Shown: positions 24,937 through 32,270 of the stretch, piece by piece
Numbering within the stretch: the first letter of the stretch is position 1
Layout of the letters: every line of letters begins with the position of its first letter
NCBI RefSeq assembly: GCF_042683125.1
Contig: NZ_JBHUIY010000001.1
Location: forward strand, 161,670-225,669
DNA length: 64,000 bases
Reading direction: 5' to 3'
Origin: Phaeospirillum tilakii
Lineage (GTDB): Bacteria > Pseudomonadota > Alphaproteobacteria > Rhodospirillales > Magnetospirillaceae
Position numbers and translations under genes: made by a program
Notes under the pieces: generated by a model
Seen by the model: the letters and a program-made list of their open reading frames with translations, nothing else
Told to the model about the DNA's origin: nothing
The model's database searches: none

Positions 24937-26124
24937 TCAGGCCGGAATCAGGCGCCCGTCGCGGCGCAGGCGGAAGGCATGGCCGCGCCAGACGATGGTG
25001 CGGCGGGTCATGCAGCCGAGCCAGCCGACGAAGCACAGGCATTCCCGCAGCGGCACCAGCCACAGCGAATCCGGCCGGGGCAGGGCGAAGCGGCGGTTGA
25101 CCGACGCCACCAGCCCGAGGCGCAGCAGGATGTAGCCCAGCACCGCCAGGGCGCCGGGCCAGCTCGGCGCCAGCGCCAGCAGGGCGAGCTGGACCGGCAG
25201 CAGGAAGCACACCACCGACAGCAGATGGGCGAACGGACGGGTCACCCACACCGTCTGGGCCCAGCGGATCTCGTGGCGCAGCAGGTCGGACAGCCGGGTC
25301 TCGTTGACCATGGTGGTGACCGGATGGGCCGACAGCCGCACCAGCCAGCCCGCCTCGGTCAGCCGCTCGCCGATCTCGTGATCGTCGGCGAAATGATCGG
25401 CCACCGCCTCCAGCCCGCCGACCGAATCGAGTGCTGCCCGCCGCAGCAGCAGCACCGCTCCCATCGCGCAATCGATGCCGTTGATCGCCTTGTCGAGCAG
25501 CACCGAGGGCAGGATCCAGCCATTGACGTTGAGCGCCCCCAGCCGCGACACCCAGCCGGCGGTGGACTGGCCGACATACAGGCACGACACCGCGCCCACC
25601 GCCGGGTTGGCGGTCATCTCGGCGGTGATCGCCCGCAGCGCGCCCGGCGCGATCTCGATGTCGCTGTCCGACAGCATGATCAGGTCGTGGCGGCAGGCCG
25701 CCTGCATGTTGACCAGATTGCTGATCTTGAGATTGCTGCCGTGCAGCCGGCTGTCGCACACCAGCGCGATCTCGCGCTCGGGGAAGTCGCGCCGCAGCCG
25801 CTCGACCACCGCCACCGCCGGGTCGTCGGCATGGCGGACGCCGAACACGATCTGGAAATCGGGGTAATCCTGCTGGCAGAACGAGCGCAGGCATTCGTAC
25901 AGCCGGGGTTCGGCGCCGCACAGCGGCTTCAGCACCGACAGCGGCGGCAGCTCCGGCGCCGCTTCGCGCCAGCGCCAGGACCGCGCCGGGCCGGGCGGGC
26001 GGTTGCCCCGCCAACCCAGCACCTGACGCAGACCGAGCCCGGTATAGGCCACTCCCGCCGTCACTGCCAACGCCAGGGCGGTCTGCCCTCCACCGATGCC
26101 CGTGATCTCCATGCCGTACCCCAT
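24937..26124 (-). CDS. hpnI: Hopanoid biosynthesis glycosyltransferase HpnI
   Basis: 395 residues; adds N-acetylglucosamine to bacteriohopanetetrol in hopanoid side-chain synthesis. GT2/GT21 (ceramide-glucosyltransferase-like) layout: an N-terminal membrane anchor near 12-35, P-L-S-V-L-K-P-L-C-G at about 63, the S-D-S-D-I metal motif near 152, a D-D-H-E-I-G acceptor motif near 245, R-W-A-Q-T near 285 in place of Q-x-x-R-W, and C-terminal membrane segments at 300-345. Other hpn genes are not in the window. The upstream 128 bases are AT-richer than usual and probably hold its promoter. Confidence 0.9.
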   Translation of the reverse strand: MGYGMEITGIGGGQTALALAVTAGVAYTGLGLRQVLGWRGNRPPGPARSWRWREAAPELPPLSVLKPLCGAEPRLYECLRSFCQQDYPDFQIVFGVRHADDPAVAVVERLRRDFPEREIALVCDSRLHGSNLKISNLVNMQAACRHDLIMLSDSDIEIAPGALRAITAEMTANPAVGAVSCLYVGQSTAGWVSRLGALNVNGWILPSVLLDKAINGIDCAMGAVLLLRRAALDSVGGLEAVADHFADDHEIGERLTEAGWLVRLSAHPVTTMVNETRLSDLLRHEIRWAQTVWVTRPFAHLLSVVCFLLPVQLALLALAPSWPGALAVLGYILLRLGLVASVNRRFALPRPDSLWLVPLRECLCFVGWLGCMTRRTIVWRGHAFRLRRDGRLIPA

Positions 26125-26252
26125 CGTAACGGTCGGTAACGGAACGTATCCGCCCTCCGGTGGGGATATACGACAAACCTCATTCGGTCCAGAGGAATGT
26201 ACGTAACTCTACCAATGAACGTTAGTGATAAGTTTTTCTATCTTCCGTCGTG

Positions 26253-26663
26253 TCAGATTCTCTCGATCAGCTCGATGCGATAGCCATCGGGATCCTCGAC
26301 GAAGGCGATCACGGTGCTGCCATGCTTCATCGGCGCGGGGGCGCGGACGATCCTGGCCCCGGCCTCGGCCAGCGCGGCGCAGGCGGCATGGATGTCGGGC
26401 ACGGCGAGGGCGAGATGGCCGAAGCCGGTGCCGAGATCGTAGCTGGCGGTATCCCAATTGTGGGTCAGTTCGACCACGGTGTGATCGGATTCGGCACCAT
26501 AGCCGACGAAGGCCAGGGTGAAGCGGCCTTCGGGGTAGTCGGTGCGGCGCAGCAGCTTCATCCCCAGCAGGCGGGTGTAGAAATCGATCGAGCGGTCGAG
26601 ATCGCCGACCCGGATCATGGTGTGGAGCAGGCGCCAGCCGGCGGTGTCGGGGGCAGAGGTCAT
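26253..26663 (-). CDS. gloA: Lactoylglutathione lyase (glyoxalase I)
   Basis: 136 residues; converts the methylglyoxal-glutathione adduct to lactoylglutathione. The four metal ligands of the vicinal-oxygen-chelate fold can be placed: His in L-L-H-T-M-I-R, Glu in V-V-E-L-T-H-N, His in G-H-L-A-L-A-V, and Glu in R-I-E-L-I-E. The ATG at 26663 follows AGGAGAG; upstream in-frame starts would only add repetitive leader. Length matches the nickel-type bacterial enzyme. It stands alone. Confidence 0.94.
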   Translation of the reverse strand: MTSAPDTAGWRLLHTMIRVGDLDRSIDFYTRLLGMKLLRRTDYPEGRFTLAFVGYGAESDHTVVELTHNWDTASYDLGTGFGHLALAVPDIHAACAALAEAGARIVRAPAPMKHGSTVIAFVEDPDGYRIELIERI

Positions 26664-26780
26664 CAAGGCTCTCCTGGTGATGGGGATTTCACCCGGCAGA
26701 CTGCCCTGAACCGCGCCGCCGGCCAAGCGCCGGCGGCGGCGTCGAGGATGAAATCGGCGACAGGAAAGCCGGCCGGCGGC

Positions 26781-28871
26781 TCAGCGGATCGGCCGCAGGG
26801 CGTTGAGCAGCAGGCCGAGGGTGGTGCCGTTGTGCAGCAGCGCGGTCAGGGTGGGCGACAGCAGCCCGCCGGCGGCGGCGGCCAGGATCGCGGTGTTGCA
26901 GCCGACGGTCAGGCGGTAATTGCCGGCGATGCGGGCCATCGCCGCGTTGGCGACCGCCTTGGCGGTGACGATGCCGGAGAAACGGTCCTCCAGCAGGGCG
27001 ATGTCGGCGGTCAGGCGGGCGATGTCGGCGCCCTTGTGCATCGCGATGCCGACATGGGCGCCGGCCAGGGCGGGGGCGTCGTTGATGCCGTCGCCGACGA
27101 AGGCGATGCGGTGGCCGCGCGCGGCCAGCTCGCCGATGATCCGCGCCTTGTCCTGCGGCAGCAGCCCGGCATGGAAGCCGTCGAGCCCGAGGCTGGCGGC
27201 CAGTTCGGCGGCGCGGTCGGGATGGTCGCCGGTCAGCATCAGGATCCGCTCGACCCCCAGGCCGCGCAGGCGCTCCAGCCCTTCGGCGCAATCGGGGCGC
27301 AGCCGGTCCTTCAGCGCGATCAGCCCGAGCAGCCGGCCGCCGAAGCCGATGAACAGCAGGGTCTTGCCGTCCTGATAAAGCGTGTCGATCAGTTCGGCGC
27401 AGGAAGAGACGTCGATCCCCTCGTCCTCCTCGACGAAATGGCGCGAGCCGATCACGATGCGGCGGCCGTCGATGGTGCTGGCGACGCCGTGGGCGACGAT
27501 GAACTGTACCTCCTGATGGTCGAAATGGTGGTGGTTCTGGGTGGCGCGGGCGGCGTTGACCACCGCCAGGGCCAGCGGATGGAAGTAATGCTCCTCGACC
27601 GAGGCGGCGAGGCAGATCAGGTCGTCCGGGCTGTAGGCGCGGTCGAAGGCGATCGAATCCGTCACCTCCAGGCAGCCGGTGGTCAGGGTGCCGGTCTTGT
27701 CGAACACGAAGGTGTCTGCCTGGGCGAGCCGTTCCAGCGCGCTGGCGCCCTTGACCAGCACCCCGCTGCGGCCGGCGCCGTACATCGCCGCCTTGAACGC
27801 CACCGGGGTGGCCAGCTTGAGGGCGCAGGAATAATCGGCCTGCAACACCGAGGCGGCGCGGCGCCAGTTGCCGGTCAGCAGATAGGTCGCCCCGGCCAGC
27901 CGCATCACCCCGGGAACCAGGCGGTCGGCGAGGCGCGAGGCCTCGATCTGCGCCTCGCTCTTGGCGGCGAGCGATTGTTCGACGTAATCGGCGATGCGGG
28001 CGGCGGCGGTGCCGGCGCCGACCTGCTCGGCATAGATCGCGAGCCGGCCTTCCTCGACCAGGGTGCCGGACAGCACCCCGTCGCCCCGGCTCTTGGCCAC
28101 CGAGACGCTTTCGCCGGTCATGGTGGCTTCGTTGACGGTGGCCTCGCCGTTGAGCACGGTGCCGTCGATCGGGATCACCGCGCCGGTGGCGACGATCACC
28201 GTGTCGCCGACCTGGACTTCGTCGGCCGGAATCTGGATCTCGACCCCGTCGCGCAGCAGCCACAGGCTGTCGGCGGCCGGGCGCAGCAGGGTCTTCAGCA
28301 GGGCGTCGGAGCGGCGGGCGATCGATTCCTCCAGCACCTCGCCCAGCGTCACCAGGAAGATGGTGGTGGCGGCGGCGATGCTGTCGCCGCGCGCCAGCGA
28401 GATCGACACCGCCAGCCCCTCCAGCCCGTGCGAGGTCAGGCCGTTGTCGCGCCAATCCTCCCAGGCGTGGCGCAGCAGCGGCAGCGAGGCGACCAGGGTC
28501 AGCGGCAGCCGCAGCGGCGCCGGCAGCATCAGGGTGCCGGCCAGCGCCATCAGGGCGCCGCCGAGCCCGCCCGGGGGCGGGGAGGGCGGCACCGCCACCG
28601 GCGGCGAAAGGCTGAGGTCGATCCGCCCCAGCGCGGCGATCTGGCGGCGCAGGCCGGCCGGGGTGGCGCGGGCGGGATCGAATTCCAGCACCAGGGCGCG
28701 GGCGGCGGGGTTGACCCGGGCCGAGCGCACCCCGTCGAGCGCCAGCGCGGCGGCGCGCAGGGTGTCGGGGCACAGCACCCCGTGATGCGGGCGCGAGCGA
28801 TAGCGCAGGCGGACCCGCCCCGGCAGGCGGTGAACGATCTCGACCGACAGATCCGGGGCGGTGCTGGTCAT
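26781..28871 (-). CDS. fezB: P1B-type ATPase, FezB-like (ferrosome iron pump)
   Basis: 696 residues. The N-terminal region of about 90 residues resembles the HMA_2 fold and carries H-R-L-P-G-R-V-R-L-R. The P-type core is complete: M-T-G-E-S near 254, phosphorylated Asp in F-D-K-T-G-T-L-T near 391, H-Y-F-H-P-L near 428, T-G-D-H near 545, and G-D-G-I-N-D-A-P near 592. The metal site in the membrane reads S-C-A-L-K-L-A-T-P near 348, not the C-P-C of copper and zinc pumps. There is a His-rich insert N-H-H-H-F-D-H near 445. ATPases of this type drive iron into ferrosomes, membrane-bounded iron-phosphate stores made by fez operons. It is the last of six tightly packed minus-strand genes, with one base separating it from the gene before it. 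Ferrosome identity is inference; a transition-metal transporter is secure. Confidence 0.78.
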   Translation of the reverse strand: MTSTAPDLSVEIVHRLPGRVRLRYRSRPHHGVLCPDTLRAAALALDGVRSARVNPAARALVLEFDPARATPAGLRRQIAALGRIDLSLSPPVAVPPSPPPGGLGGALMALAGTLMLPAPLRLPLTLVASLPLLRHAWEDWRDNGLTSHGLEGLAVSISLARGDSIAAATTIFLVTLGEVLEESIARRSDALLKTLLRPAADSLWLLRDGVEIQIPADEVQVGDTVIVATGAVIPIDGTVLNGEATVNEATMTGESVSVAKSRGDGVLSGTLVEEGRLAIYAEQVGAGTAAARIADYVEQSLAAKSEAQIEASRLADRLVPGVMRLAGATYLLTGNWRRAASVLQADYSCALKLATPVAFKAAMYGAGRSGVLVKGASALERLAQADTFVFDKTGTLTTGCLEVTDSIAFDRAYSPDDLICLAASVEEHYFHPLALAVVNAARATQNHHHFDHQEVQFIVAHGVASTIDGRRIVIGSRHFVEEDEGIDVSSCAELIDTLYQDGKTLLFIGFGGRLLGLIALKDRLRPDCAEGLERLRGLGVERILMLTGDHPDRAAELAASLGLDGFHAGLLPQDKARIIGELAARGHRIAFVGDGINDAPALAGAHVGIAMHKGADIARLTADIALLEDRFSGIVTAKAVANAAMARIAGNYRLTVGCNTAILAAAAGGLLSPTLTALLHNGTTLGLLLNALRPIR

Positions 28872-28872
28872 C

Positions 28873-29223
28873 TCAGTCCACTCCGCCCTGACCGGACTGG
28901 ATCTCGGCCTGGATGTCGGCGATCTGCTCCTTCATCTCCTCGATCCCGCCGAGCAGACCGTTATAGAGCTTGACCCCCGAGGCCAGCAGCTTGCCGCGCA
29001 ATTCGTCGTCGGACAGGACATAGGCGGCGGCGGCGCCGATCGCCGCGCCGACCAGGAACTGTTCGGTCCGGCCCGACGGCAGCAGCCGGCCCAGCCCGGC
29101 GAACAGTCCGGTGCCGGCGCCGCCCGGCGGGGCGTAGACATAGCCGGGCGGCACGCGCCGGCCGGTGACCGGGCAGACCGTCCAGTTTTTCTTTTTGCCC
29201 TTATTCTTCTTCTTCTTCGACAC
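28873..29223 (-). CDS. Small Lys-rich membrane-associated protein of the fez-like operon
   Basis: 116 residues from GTG 29223, chosen because GAGGAG lies 7 bases upstream; a longer frame to 29280 would overlap the previous gene more. The N-terminus is very basic (K-K-K-K-N-K-G-K-K-K), followed by V-C-P-V-T-G-R-R-V-P-P-G-Y. Then comes a Gly-rich turn, one hydrophobic segment (F-L-V-G-A-A-I-G-A-A-A-A-Y-V-L) near 70-85 and an amphipathic, acidic helix to the end. The start overlaps the preceding gene by 23 bases. Function unknown; its position just before the ATPase suggests a role in building or filling the compartment. Confidence 0.7.
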   Translation of the reverse strand: MSKKKKNKGKKKNWTVCPVTGRRVPPGYVYAPPGGAGTGLFAGLGRLLPSGRTEQFLVGAAIGAAAAYVLSDDELRGKLLASGVKLYNGLLGGIEEMKEQIADIQAEIQSGQGGVD

Positions 29224-29575
29224 GGTTCGGCTCCTCGATGGCGGGGACAAATCCGGCGGTTTCGGCCGGACGCAGGGCATATTCGGCGGCGATCACCCCG
29301 GCGGTGGCCAGCCCGGCGGCGAGGGTGGTCAGACCGTAATCGCGCCGGGCGAGGCCGCGCGCGGCCAGGGTGGCCCCGGTCAGGGCGAAACCGCCCTGGA
29401 GGGCATGGCGCAGCACCTTGCGGGAATTGGCGGTGGGTTCGTCGGGGTCGAGCCGGTCGCGCACGGCGGTCAGCAGCCCGGCGGCGAGGAACCCGCGCAG
29501 GAAGATCTCGGTCGGGCTCTCGCCGAGCGAGGCCAGACCCTTGCCCTTCCGACCCAGGGCCTTGACCTTCTTCAC
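29201..29575 (-). CDS. Small membrane protein of the fez-like operon
   Basis: 124 residues. A basic N-terminus (M-K-K-V-K-A-L-G-R-K-G-K-G) precedes three moderately hydrophobic Gly/Ala-rich segments near 27-42, 55-75 and 80-100. The C-terminus is strongly acidic (R-V-E-E-E-E-E). The ATG overlaps the previous gene by 4 bases (ATGA). The acidic tail is encoded by the same DNA that encodes the Lys-rich head of the next gene in another frame. No family recognised; a small membrane-shaping or cargo protein is possible. Confidence 0.65.
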   Translation of the reverse strand: MKKVKALGRKGKGLASLGESPTEIFLRGFLAAGLLTAVRDRLDPDEPTANSRKVLRHALQGGFALTGATLAARGLARRDYGLTTLAAGLATAGVIAAEYALRPAETAGFVPAIEEPNRVEEEEE

Positions 29576-29859
29576 GATTTCGCTCCATCGCCGGCCGGCT
29601 TGGCCTCGTCCGCGCCGGGGGCGGGCGCGTCGGCGGCGGGCGGGCTCTCCAGCCGGCCGCGCAGCGAGGCCGAGGCCCGCTCGACCGCGGCGAGGCCATC
29701 GACGGTGGCCTGGCGCAGGCCGTCGCGGGCCTGCCCGACGCCGTGGCGGGTCTTCTCGCCCAGATCGTGGGCGGTGGCGCTGGTCCCGGCCTTCTTGGCG
29801 AGACGGATGCCGACGATGCCGGTCAGCAGACCGGCGGAAAACATCAGGACAGGGTGCAT
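29572..29859 (-). CDS. Single-span membrane protein of the fez-like operon
   Basis: 95 residues. The N-terminal hydrophobic segment (V-L-M-F-S-A-G-L-L-T-G-I-V-G-I-R) is followed by K-K-A-G and a soluble helical part, then a Pro/Ala-rich tail with alternating charges. The layout is like YtxH-type anchored helices, without clear homology. It is 44 bases downstream of the HMA-type gene and overlaps the next gene by 4 bases. Confidence 0.65.
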   Translation of the reverse strand: MHPVLMFSAGLLTGIVGIRLAKKAGTSATAHDLGEKTRHGVGQARDGLRQATVDGLAAVERASASLRGRLESPPAADAPAPGADEAKPAGDGAKS

Positions 29860-29903
29860 GCCTTCCTCCTTTTCCCCTCTGGGCGGGCGCGGACGCCCCT
29901 GAC

Positions 29904-30269
29904 TCAGCCGGCGCGGGCCCGTTTTTCGTTGGCGCGGGCGGCGGCGGCGATCGCCTCGATCAGGTCCCGCACCGGCGCGGTGTCCTGACCCTCGATCAGA
30001 TCGGACCAGGTCGATGGGGCCAGGTCCCGGGCGTTGTAGGTAATGGTGCAGGACCGCGCCAACAGGTTGACCTGGACCTGATCGATCGCGGCACAGGCGC
30101 CGAGGGCGGCGGTGAAGGCGCGCACCCCGTCGCCGAGGCCGGACAGGTCGATCCCGTCGGTGCGCAGCTTGAGCCGGATCCGGCCGGGAATGTGGTGGGC
30201 GATCGACAGGCGGCTGGTCCAGTCGAGCAGCAAGGCGGGGGTGGCGACCCAGGCGGTGGCGGTGGACAT
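29904..30269 (-). CDS. HMA_2-like heavy-metal-associated domain protein (second copy)
   Basis: 121 residues from ATG 30269, preceded by GAGGTAG. The motif H-H-I-P-G-R-I-R-L-K near residue 25 matches the N-terminal motif of the preceding gene and of the ATPase, which marks HMA_2-type domains. There is one Cys pair region (C-A-A and S-C-T-I-T-Y-N) but no classical C-x-x-C. The C-terminal third is helical and basic. Possibly presents metal to, or interacts with, the ATPase N-domain (inference). It follows the first HMA gene by 8 bases. Confidence 0.72.
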   Translation of the reverse strand: MSTATAWVATPALLLDWTSRLSIAHHIPGRIRLKLRTDGIDLSGLGDGVRAFTAALGACAAIDQVQVNLLARSCTITYNARDLAPSTWSDLIEGQDTAPVRDLIEAIAAAARANEKRARAG

Positions 30270-30277
30270 CGACGGGG

Positions 30278-30727
30278 CTACCTCAGCCATTTGCCGCGAT
30301 GGTGGGCAAGGTGGACCAGCAGAAAGGCGATGTTGAGCCCCCCGGCGGCGGCGTGCAGGCGGGTGTTGCCGGCCAGGGCCAGCAGCATCACCGCCGTGCT
30401 GGCGAGCAGGCCGTATTTGGCGACGCGGTTGGCGTCGCGCCCGGTCAGGGTCCGGTTCCAGCCGGCGACGGCGCGGCGTTCGCCGCGTGGCGCGGCCGGG
30501 GCGGGTCGGGGGGCGGTTCGCGCCGTCGCCCAGGCGGTCAGCCGGGCCGGGGCGAGGCGGGCGGGGTCGTAGCCGATCAGCAGGCTGCCGCAATGGCGCC
30601 CGGCGGTGACGGTCACCGTGGGGTCAAGCTCGGACAATTGCTGGATCAGCGACCGGCACAGCGCGGTGTCGCGAAGATCATCTCCGCGCAGACGAAGGCG
30701 GCCTGGGATGTGCGAGGCAATAACCAT
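30278..30727 (-). CDS. HMA_2-like domain protein with membrane segments, first gene of fez-like operon
   Basis: 149 residues. It begins S-H-I-P-G-R-L-R-L-R at residues 5-14, the same motif as two other products of the operon. The N-terminal HMA-like part (about 1-70) ends with L-L-I-G-Y-D-P-A-R-L-A-P. A linker follows, and the C-terminus has two hydrophobic segments (Y-G-L-L-A-S-T-A-V-M-L-L-A-L and G-G-L-N-I-A-F-L-L-V) ending H-L-A-H-H-R-G-K. ATG 30727 follows AGGAA. It heads the six-gene unit that ends with the ATPase. Confidence 0.72.
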   Translation of the reverse strand: MVIASHIPGRLRLRGDDLRDTALCRSLIQQLSELDPTVTVTAGRHCGSLLIGYDPARLAPARLTAWATARTAPRPAPAAPRGERRAVAGWNRTLTGRDANRVAKYGLLASTAVMLLALAGNTRLHAAAGGLNIAFLLVHLAHHRGKWLR

Positions 30728-31056
30728 GGCGTTCCTGTCGTTCGTGCTAAATAAAAGCAGAGGTTATGTTGTGCCGGTTCAAATATCGCTGTCGATGACG
30801 GTACGATGACACTGCGGCCCCGTCAAGGAGTCCCGAGTGCTTTTTTTGATAATGTTCAGGTGTTGGTCAACGCCGTCGGCACCGGCCCCTGGAGGCCGGT
30901 GACCCTGTCGCTACGGACATGGGCACGGGAACGACAGCGATCAAGAGGACTGGATTTCAATGTGACTGACTCTGATTCCCATTCTCAGAGTCGGGGGTAC
31001 GGCAAAGCGGCGGCGCCGTCAAGCCGGTTTCCGCCACCGGGGCGGGAGAGGGCGGT
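30728..31056. other. 329-base gap upstream of the fez-like operon
   Basis: AT-richer than its surroundings (for example TTTTATTTAGC on the minus strand, and a T-run at 30841-30847). It has no credible gene on either strand. It must hold the operon's promoter unless transcription enters from the Fur-like gene. A palindrome at 30968-30992 is listed separately. No clear -10/-35 pair was identified. Confidence 0.5.
30968..30992. promoter_or_regulatory. Palindrome, candidate operator or terminator
   Basis: GACTCTGA-TTCCCATTC-TCAGAGTC, with perfect 8-bp arms. On the minus strand its core reads TGAGAATGGGAATCA, which resembles a degenerate Fur-type site. No T-run follows, so it looks less like a terminator of the Fur-like gene than an operator about 240 bases upstream of the fez-like operon. 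Confidence 0.4.
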
Positions 31057-31296
31057 CTATCGCTCCAGCGCAACGCCGGCGGCGCGCCGTGGCCGCAGCA
31101 CGGCGACGGCGGCGGCGACCCCGTCCGCCGACAGGCCAAGATCGCGCTCGGCGGCCTGATCGGTCAGCTGTTCCAGCGAGGCGCCGCCGGGATGGTCGAG
31201 CAGCAATTGCGCTACCGCCAGCCGGGCGGGGGTGGGGATCACCCCGGCCCGGCGGACCAGGGCGACGGCCTCTTCGAAACGACGGTAATCCTCCAT
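31057..31296 (-). CDS. Minimal Fur-family winged-helix protein (DNA-binding domain only)
   Basis: 79 residues that align with the N-terminal domain of Fur/Zur proteins: V-R-R-A-G-V-I-P-T-P-A-R-L-A-V-A-Q-L-L-L near 14-33, then A-S-L-E-Q-L, then L-S-A-D-G-V-A-A-A-V-A-V-L where Fur has the recognition helix (usually S-x-x-T-V-Y-R-T-L). The whole C-terminal dimerisation domain and all metal ligands are absent; there is no Cys and one His. The ATG follows GGAGGGG, and a Fur-box-like operator is 16 bases upstream. It could be a real small regulator or the remnant of a fur-like gene; the intact ribosome site favours a working gene. Confidence 0.6.
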   Translation of the reverse strand: MEDYRRFEEAVALVRRAGVIPTPARLAVAQLLLDHPGGASLEQLTDQAAERDLGLSADGVAAAVAVLRPRRAAGVALER

Positions 31297-31311
31297 CGGT
31301 CCCCTCCATTA

Positions 31312-31332
31312 TGCAAATGCGAATCGTTTGCA
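31312..31332. promoter_or_regulatory. Fur-box-like operator of the Fur-like gene
   Basis: TGCAAATGCGAATCGTTTGCA: the arms TGCAAA and TTTGCA are exact inverted repeats around an AT-rich centre with GCGAAT. This resembles alphaproteobacterial Fur sites. It ends 16 bases before the minus-strand start, where it would cover the promoter (CATAAT on the minus strand at 31305-31310). Confidence 0.6.
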
Positions 31333-31393
31333 GATGGAAGGGTGATGGATTCGGGGCGGGCTGTCAAGCGAAGCGGCGATGAAAGGCAAAAAG

Positions 31394-31440
31394 GCGGGCT
31401 CTGCCCGCACCCGCCAAGGGCCGCAAGGCCCTTGGATCCC
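31394..31440. repeat. Family A repeat, single unit (A5)
   Basis: GCGGGCTCTGCCCGC, then CCAAGGGCCGCAAGGCCCTTGG and ATCCC. There is no inverted partner. It ends 15 bases before the lipoprotein stop codon and separates that gene from the Fur-like promoter. Confidence 0.85.
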
Positions 31441-31455
31441 ATCAATGGGGGGGCT

Positions 31456-32136
31456 TCACTCCGGGGCGGGTGGGGCGGCGCGCAGGCGTTGCGCCACCTC
31501 CTCGGCGATCTTGCCGGCGGTGGCCTTGGTGCCGCGGTCGAGGTCGTGGCCGCTCAGGACGAAGCGCGCCGCCGCCGCGTAGGGATTGAGGGTGACGATC
31601 GCGCCCGGCATCCGGCCGCTGTCGGCGGCGGTATCAACCTGATAGAGCGGGGCCGGCGCCGCCTCTGCCGACAATTGATCGATGCTGGTGGCGACCTGGA
31701 GGTCGGTCTGGCCGCTGCCGAAGCCGATCACCGCCCGCCGCAGCCGGTTGCCCTCGTCCACCGTCAGGAACGCGCCGCGCACCATCCAGCCGCTGGTCGG
31801 CACCGGCGTGCCGTCATTCCAGCGCCGGGCGGGGATGCCGGCCTTGGCCAGATCGGCGACGATGGTCGAGGCCATCAGATCGACCAGCGACCGTGCCTGC
31901 GACTCGCGCGACTTCAGCAGCCCGAGCGGCCCGTTGCCGAGCAGGCCGGGCCGGGGCAGCCCCGCCAGCGGCGAGTCGGACTGGATCTCCCCGGCCTGGA
32001 GGTCGAAATCGGCGACATAGACCACCGGCGGCGCCGTCGCGGCGGCGTTCGCCTCCTCGTGTCGCGCGGTGACCTGCGCCTGGGCGCAGGCGGTCAGGGC
32101 CAGCACGGCCAGACACAGGAAATATTTGCGGACCAT
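31456..32136 (-). CDS. DUF4410-like lipoprotein
   Basis: 226 residues from ATG 32136. The lipoprotein signal V-L-A-L-T-A-C gives lipidation near Cys17. The mature domain has V-V-Y-V-A-D-F-D, then an R-S-L-V-D-L-M-A-S-T-I-V-A-D-L-A-K-A-G-I-P-A-R-R-W helix and a G-W-M-V-R-G-A-F-L strand, the DUF4410 pattern. It ends with a helix (A-G-K-I-A-E-E-V-A-Q-R-L). Function unknown; membrane-anchored, probably facing the periplasm. Flanked by repeats on both sides and probably transcribed alone. Confidence 0.75.
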   Translation of the reverse strand: MVRKYFLCLAVLALTACAQAQVTARHEEANAAATAPPVVYVADFDLQAGEIQSDSPLAGLPRPGLLGNGPLGLLKSRESQARSLVDLMASTIVADLAKAGIPARRWNDGTPVPTSGWMVRGAFLTVDEGNRLRRAVIGFGSGQTDLQVATSIDQLSAEAAPAPLYQVDTAADSGRMPGAIVTLNPYAAAARFVLSGHDLDRGTKATAGKIAEEVAQRLRAAPPAPE

Positions 32137-32212
32137 GACCGGAACGCCCCCCTTCGCTTGCGCCGGCGGCGATGATACCCGCAAGGCGGCATCCCGGCCA
32201 ACAGACGAAAGA

Positions 32213-32269
32213 GAAGGGGGTCCGGGGCATCGCCCCGGTTGGGTTTGGGCGAAAGCCCAATAAGGAGCG
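32213..32269. repeat. Family C repeat downstream of fdx
   Basis: GGGGGTCCGGGGCATCGCCCC, then GGTTGGGTTTGGGC, then GCCCAATAAGGAGCG. This is the near-exact reverse complement of the block at 21462-21512. It directly abuts the fdx stop, so it probably ends the isc operon transcript. Confidence 0.85.
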
Positions 32270-32270
32270 T

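Noticed and set aside
30840..30865. Fnr-like site TTGATAATGTTCAG
   Set aside because: Only the first half matches TTGAT-N4-ATCAA; the second half is 3 of 5, too weak to call.
30806..31159. Plus-strand 117-codon frame between the fez-like operon and the Fur-like gene
   Set aside because: Arg/Ser-rich composition, no ribosome site, and it overlaps the Fur-like gene on the other strand.
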